A stretch of 9,996 nt of DNA from a bacterium (GTDB taxonomy: Bacteria; Cyanobacteriota; Sericytochromatia; S15B-MN24; VGJW01): the NCBI GenBank assembly GCA_021790035.1, contig JAJYIO010000056.1, forward strand, positions 1-9,996. Direction: 5' to 3'. Made by a program: the position numbers and the translations under genes. The notes beneath the pieces were generated by a model that was given only the letters and a program-made list of their open reading frames with translations, was not told where the DNA came from and did not search any database. This document shows, in pieces, positions 7,701 to 9,996 of the stretch; within the stretch, counting starts at the first letter, position 1, and every line of letters begins with the position of its first letter.

Positions 7701-8259
7701 CCCGCAAGATCGAGCTTCCGGCTCGCGATCTCGACTTTCCGGCCGGCGCGAGGCCCTGTGGCAGGTCCAGGGCCTCGCCGACTACCGCAGGGGACTGCTG
7801 GCCGGAGCCGAGCCCGAGGATGATCCCTTCGAGCTCGAGGAGATGACTCCGGTCGAGGCCCTGGTCGCCGACTACCGGGGCACGACCGTCAGCACGAGCA
7901 CTCATCCGATGGCGATCCTCCGCCCGATGCTCGATCGACGCGGCATCGTCACGGCGAGCGGCCTCGACGGGATTCCGGCGGGTGCAACGGTCACGATCGC
8001 CGGCACCGTCATCGTCCGTAACCGTCCGCCCACGGCCAGGGGCATGACCTTCCTCTCGCTCGAAGACGAGACGGGTCTCATCAACGTCGTCATCGAGCCG
8101 CAGTGCTACGAACGCTATCGCGTCCCCATCGTCACGTCGGGAGCCCTGGTCCTCTCGGGCCGGCTCGAGCGCCGCCAGGGCGTGACCAGCATCCGGATCC
8201 AGCATGTCGAACCCCTGGCCGGTCCGGGTCTCCTGGTCGCATCTCGCGACTTCCACTAG
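4786..8259 (+). CDS. dnaE2: DnaE2 (ImuC), error-prone C-family DNA polymerase
   Basis: Catalytic polymerase of the mutasome, extending DNA past lesions. Domains: PHP-like (about 1-250), polymerase core (about 350-780), helix-hairpin-helix region (about 860-970) and OB fold (about 1066-1144). The three catalytic aspartates are present: Asp432 and Asp434 in PDIDLDLP, Asp619 in ILKIDLLGLG. GRGSAANS (391-398) and RRAMGFKRSDE are also typical. PHP metal ligands look lost: the HxH motif reads Arg11-Ala-Arg13, the DH pair reads Asp44-Arg45, and the later HxH-like site reads Arg230-Tyr-Ala232; Glu70 is kept. The protein is long at 1157 residues, because of low-complexity insertions, the largest near 489-544. 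I prefer the ATG at 4786 (GAGG 10 nt upstream); an in-frame ATG at 4768 has no ribosome site. Roughly 100 nt separate it from imuB, with no evident own promoter, so it is probably co-transcribed. Confidence 0.93.
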   Translation: MPDPELYVELRARSAFSFLDGSSLPAELIQRASALGYRSLALCDRDGVYGAPQFYQAATRAGIQAIVGAELQIVPEACHLPGASRAHDLREPTPRRGAPPSGDLDRALNAPSLPGTTGRIAVLATDRQAYQGLCRLLTLAKARISKLEAVEHGAPLSLGELSAHARGLIALMPPDTPDALAAGLREAFAAGDLFFELRRHRQREDGPRNRRALELARRLGIGTVATNDVRYAAADRADLHDVLTCIRHKRTLEEARELLPRHAEQVLKAPAQMARIFADIPEAVARTLAIAERCTFSLAHLGYRFPDYPLPPGQTADSMLAELVAEGLPRRYPASAGSLSSPATHAASPAVLAQLDHELALIARLGMAGYFLIVWDIVRFCRERHIMVQGRGSAANSAVCYVIGITAVDPVARGLLFERFLSEDRGEWPDIDLDLPSGDLREEVIQYVYRRYGAGAAMTANVITYRGRSAVRDVGKVLGIPQENLDRLSSGGFPHDAGDRRAPSETRLPGGSGPTGTRRELLPGSLHAHDTPVQGESRPEARLAEAGLDPASPRVQRFLDLVGQIQHLPRHLGQHSGGMVVCQGRLDDLVPVEPATMPGRSVITWDKDDCADLGILKIDLLGLGMMGVLQDAVPLVREAEGIEIDYARLPDDDSTVWDMLCRADTVGVFQLESRAQMNILPRLRPRCFYDVVVSIGLIRPGPIVGKMVSPYLQRRAGLARPTYPHPDLEPVLRRTLGVPIFQEQVMRMAMVMAGFSGAQAEQLRRAMGFKRSDERMSDIERQLQEGMARRGVSGAVADEVVNHITSFAQYGFPEAHSCSFALLAFATAYLKAHHPEALLCGLLNHFPMGFYHPATLIRDAQRHGIEVRSIDATVSSWDCTLETAVDATLSPDTGPVDARSREAKSPLAPRPAVRLGLRYVQGLGEAAGRHLVASRQRAPFADIGDLMRRTRLRTDEVERLATIGALSALGGGPQDRASGSRSRLSGRREALWQVQGLADYRRGLLAGAEPEDDPFELEEMTPVEALVADYRGTTVSTSTHPMAILRPMLDRRGIVTASGLDGIPAGATVTIAGTVIVRNRPPTARGMTFLSLEDETGLINVVIEPQCYERYRVPIVTSGALVLSGRLERRQGVTSIRIQHVEPLAGPGLLVASRDFH

Positions 8260-8287
8260 TCGTGGCCTCTTGCGCCTCGAATGAACG

Positions 8288-8308
8288 TCCGCGGCGACGC
8301 GGAGTTTT
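8288..8308 (+). terminator. Intrinsic terminator after dnaE2
   Basis: TCCGCG (8288-8293) pairs with CGCGGA (8298-8303) around a GCGA loop of GNRA type, followed by G and TTTT (8305-8308). It lies 28 nt after the dnaE2 stop and would end the imuA-imuB-dnaE2 transcript, separating it from the porin gene. The stem is short and the T-run modest, so termination may be partial. Confidence 0.6.
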
Positions 8309-8426
8309 CCTGCTCCGTCGCTGCCGCTCGGCTATCCGCCTCGAGTCCCACCGGCGCTCGCCTTGTCGCATCGTCACCGAGGACCGGGCGCCCTGCTATG
8401 CTGGCGGATAGCTGGAGAACCTGGAA

Positions 8427-9902
8427 ATGCGCCTCGCCTTCTATCCCCGACTCGTCGCTGCCGCAATCTCGCTCAAGGCCGGCCCACGAGCGTGGCGGGG
8501 TCTCCCCGACCGGCGCCTGGGCGGCTGGCACACACTCACCCGCGGCCTCGGGGACAAGCGCTGCCGAGTGCGTGCCGGGGGCGTCTGCGCGGTCCCGGCG
8601 CTGCTCCTCGGAGCCCTGGCCGCCCTGCTGCTGGCATTGCCCGTGTATGCGCAGGCCATCACGCAGTCCAGCAGCCAGCAGGAGGTCCCCAACTTTCCCG
8701 CGGCCCCGACCGGACCTTCGGCGCCGACCGCCAACGCGGGGTCCATCTCGAGCATCCTGTCGGGATCCATGCTCGGAGCGACCTCTTCAGCGGGCCTCTC
8801 CCTGCACGTGCATGCCCGGGCTGAGGTCGGCAACGAGCCCACGATCACCGGCGGCAACCTCGCCAACCTCAAGACCCTCACCGGCGCGGTGCCGCTTACC
8901 AACACCCAGATCACGGGTCGTCTTCCGTCTGTATCCGTCGCCCTCGAGGAGATCGTCATGCCCGGGGTCGGGGTGCGGTTGTCGGGAGACATGACCCAGC
9001 AGATGCACGAGCCGATCACCAACGGCGATCAGGAGGACGCCTTCCAGCAGCGCCAGCAGTGGCGCCTGAACGGGTACTCCGGCCAGAAGCCGCTCTATTT
9101 CGGCGAGATCGCCGATGCCTACCTGGCCATGACCGACCCGACCCGCCACGGTGGCTTGGAGCTCGGCCAGTTCCGCATTCCCTTCACCTTCAGCAGCTTC
9201 TCGACGCTGGAGCCCCCCCTGGCGATCGCTCCCGAGGAGACTCCCATGACCGACCTCATCGCGGCACGCGGGGCCATCGACTACCAGCCCTCGACGCTGG
9301 TCTGGCGCAGGGACATCGGGATGATGCTTTTCGGCCAGGGCAACAGCGGCACGTACATGTTCGGCGTGTTCAACGGCAGTGGCCCCAACCGCCTCGACGA
9401 CAACGGCGACAAGGACTTCTTCGCGCGCCTCGACTGGAAGCAGGGGGCCAACCAGGGTATCGGGGTGTCGACGCTGATCGGGAACGACGTCGGCTATCCC
9501 GGCGGACTGGCCCCCACGGCCGCCATCTCGCCCGTGCCGGTCCTGCGACGCATGTATGGCGTACATGCCTTCTTCGATCTCTTCAAGATTCACGTCAAGG
9601 CCGAGTGGCTCCAGTCCTTCGAGGCCGGAATGGACCATGGTCCGCGCCGCGGCTGGTACGTGGATCTCGATGGCCCGCTCTCGTCCAGCGATGACGTGTA
9701 CGCGCAGTACAGCGACTACACGGATCCTTCGACCCCGCTCGGTCCGCCCTACCACACCAACCAGATCGCGATCGGCGAGGCCCACGAGTTCGCACCCGGA
9801 CTCAAGTGGCGTACCGAGATGCTCTGGCGCTGGGAGCAGCTAGGCAAGTCCGTGCAGGACAGCTATCCCCGCTACCTGACCGGCGTCGAGATGGCCCTCT
9901 GA
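8427..9902 (+). CDS. Probable outer-membrane porin, OprO/OprP-like beta-barrel
   Basis: Predicted outer-membrane channel. A hydrophobic signal segment lies at residues 54-74 with a likely cleavage after Ala-Gln-Ala (77). Residues 80-120 are low-complexity Ser/Ala/Pro/Gly. From about 125 the chain alternates as amphipathic strands with turn-rich loops. The stretch LELGQFRIPFTFSSF (244-258) and the later MFGVFNGSGPN...KDFFARLDW (311-337) resemble the phosphate-selective porin O/P family. The last residue is Leu rather than the Phe or Trp usual in proteobacterial barrels. The ATG at 8427 has GGAG at 8414-8417, 9 nt upstream, but puts about 50 residues before the signal core. A GTG at 8568 would begin a compact signal peptide (Met-Arg-Ala-Gly-Gly) with a poorer ribosome site. 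Substrate is unknown. A TATGCT at 8397-8402 might be a -10 element, without a good -35. Barrel identity is fairly secure, family name less so. Confidence 0.72.
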   Translation: MRLAFYPRLVAAAISLKAGPRAWRGLPDRRLGGWHTLTRGLGDKRCRVRAGGVCAVPALLLGALAALLLALPVYAQAITQSSSQQEVPNFPAAPTGPSAPTANAGSISSILSGSMLGATSSAGLSLHVHARAEVGNEPTITGGNLANLKTLTGAVPLTNTQITGRLPSVSVALEEIVMPGVGVRLSGDMTQQMHEPITNGDQEDAFQQRQQWRLNGYSGQKPLYFGEIADAYLAMTDPTRHGGLELGQFRIPFTFSSFSTLEPPLAIAPEETPMTDLIAARGAIDYQPSTLVWRRDIGMMLFGQGNSGTYMFGVFNGSGPNRLDDNGDKDFFARLDWKQGANQGIGVSTLIGNDVGYPGGLAPTAAISPVPVLRRMYGVHAFFDLFKIHVKAEWLQSFEAGMDHGPRRGWYVDLDGPLSSSDDVYAQYSDYTDPSTPLGPPYHTNQIAIGEAHEFAPGLKWRTEMLWRWEQLGKSVQDSYPRYLTGVEMAL

Positions 9903-9906
9903 GTTC

Positions 9907-9944
9907 ACCCGCATGAGCGGCAAGGCGACCCTTCATCCGCGGGT
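9907..9944 (+). terminator. Weak inverted repeat after the porin gene
   Basis: ACCCGC (9907-9912) pairs with GCGGGT (9939-9944). The stem extends by ATGA/TCAT across a 2-nt bulge, leaves a loop of about 16 nt, and is followed by CTTTG. It begins 5 nt after the porin stop. It may act as a terminator, but the T-run is only three bases. The last 52 bases of the window hold nothing I can assign. Confidence 0.35.
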
Positions 9945-9996
9945 CTTTGCCACGGAATGTGACGAACTGGTTAAGGTCATTTTCCAAAGTAGGGAA

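Noticed and set aside
8281..8994. Open frame of 237 codons between dnaE2 and the porin
   Set aside because: It starts at the base of the dnaE2 terminator hairpin, is Ser/Arg/Pro-rich without motifs, and overlaps the porin gene in another frame.
8787..9785. Minus-strand open frame of 332 codons opposite the porin gene
   Set aside because: It is His/Val/Gly/Arg-rich with no motif, as expected for the reverse of a GC-rich gene; the + strand has a signal peptide and barrel pattern.
9947..9976. TTGCCA with TTAAGG 18 nt later, considered as a promoter for a gene beyond the window
   Set aside because: The -10 match is poor and no downstream gene is visible to support it.
1..9996. CRISPR arrays, tRNA or rRNA genes, insertion sequences, attachment sites
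   Set aside because: No regularly spaced repeats, tRNA-like cloverleaf, rRNA motif, transposase or terminal repeat pair was found on either strand by reading.

Overview
This window is GC-rich, densely coded, and carries every convincing gene on the + strand. A lipobox lipoprotein, a c-type cytochrome and a predicted outer-membrane beta-barrel porin all point to a diderm (Gram-negative-type) bacterium with a respiratory periplasm. The phylum cannot be fixed from sequence alone. The imuA-imuB-dnaE2 cassette fits many groups (Proteobacteria, Myxococcota, Acidobacteria and others). The putative operator is nearer to a GAAC-N4-GTTC box than to the E. coli CTGT-N8-ACAG box.

Layout: (1) 71-964 encodes a lipoprotein with a C-terminal mono-haem cytochrome c domain. 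(2) 965-1204 is a non-coding stretch with several inverted repeats, including a perfect 13-bp hairpin. (3) 1205-1960 encodes an unrecognised protein with an HEEVH zincin-like motif. (4) 1961-2174 is a control region. It holds a 15-bp palindrome, a good sigma70-type promoter (TTGATC-N17-TATAGA), and an 18-bp dyad ATAGAA-N6-TTCTAT lying over the -10 element. (5) 2175-8259 is a complete mutasome cassette: imuA, imuB (overlapping imuA by 4 bp, GTGA) and dnaE2/imuC. It is followed by a hairpin plus T-run terminator at 8288-8308. (6) 8427-9902 encodes a probable OprO/P-type porin. The remaining 94 bases hold only a weak inverted repeat.

How the genes work together: imuA, imuB and dnaE2 form the known DNA-damage-inducible translesion synthesis machine. 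ImuB, a non-catalytic Y-family relative, bridges the beta clamp, ImuA and the catalytic polymerase DnaE2. Here ImuB lacks the catalytic acids but keeps a QxxLF clamp motif, and DnaE2 keeps all three catalytic aspartates. The operator-over-promoter arrangement fits LexA repression. The cytochrome, the zincin-like protein and the porin have no evident functional link to the cassette.

No wholly new system is visible. The points most worth a second look are the loss of PHP metal ligands and the insertion in DnaE2, the atypical candidate SOS box, the unidentified zincin-like protein, and the long extension ahead of the porin signal peptide.
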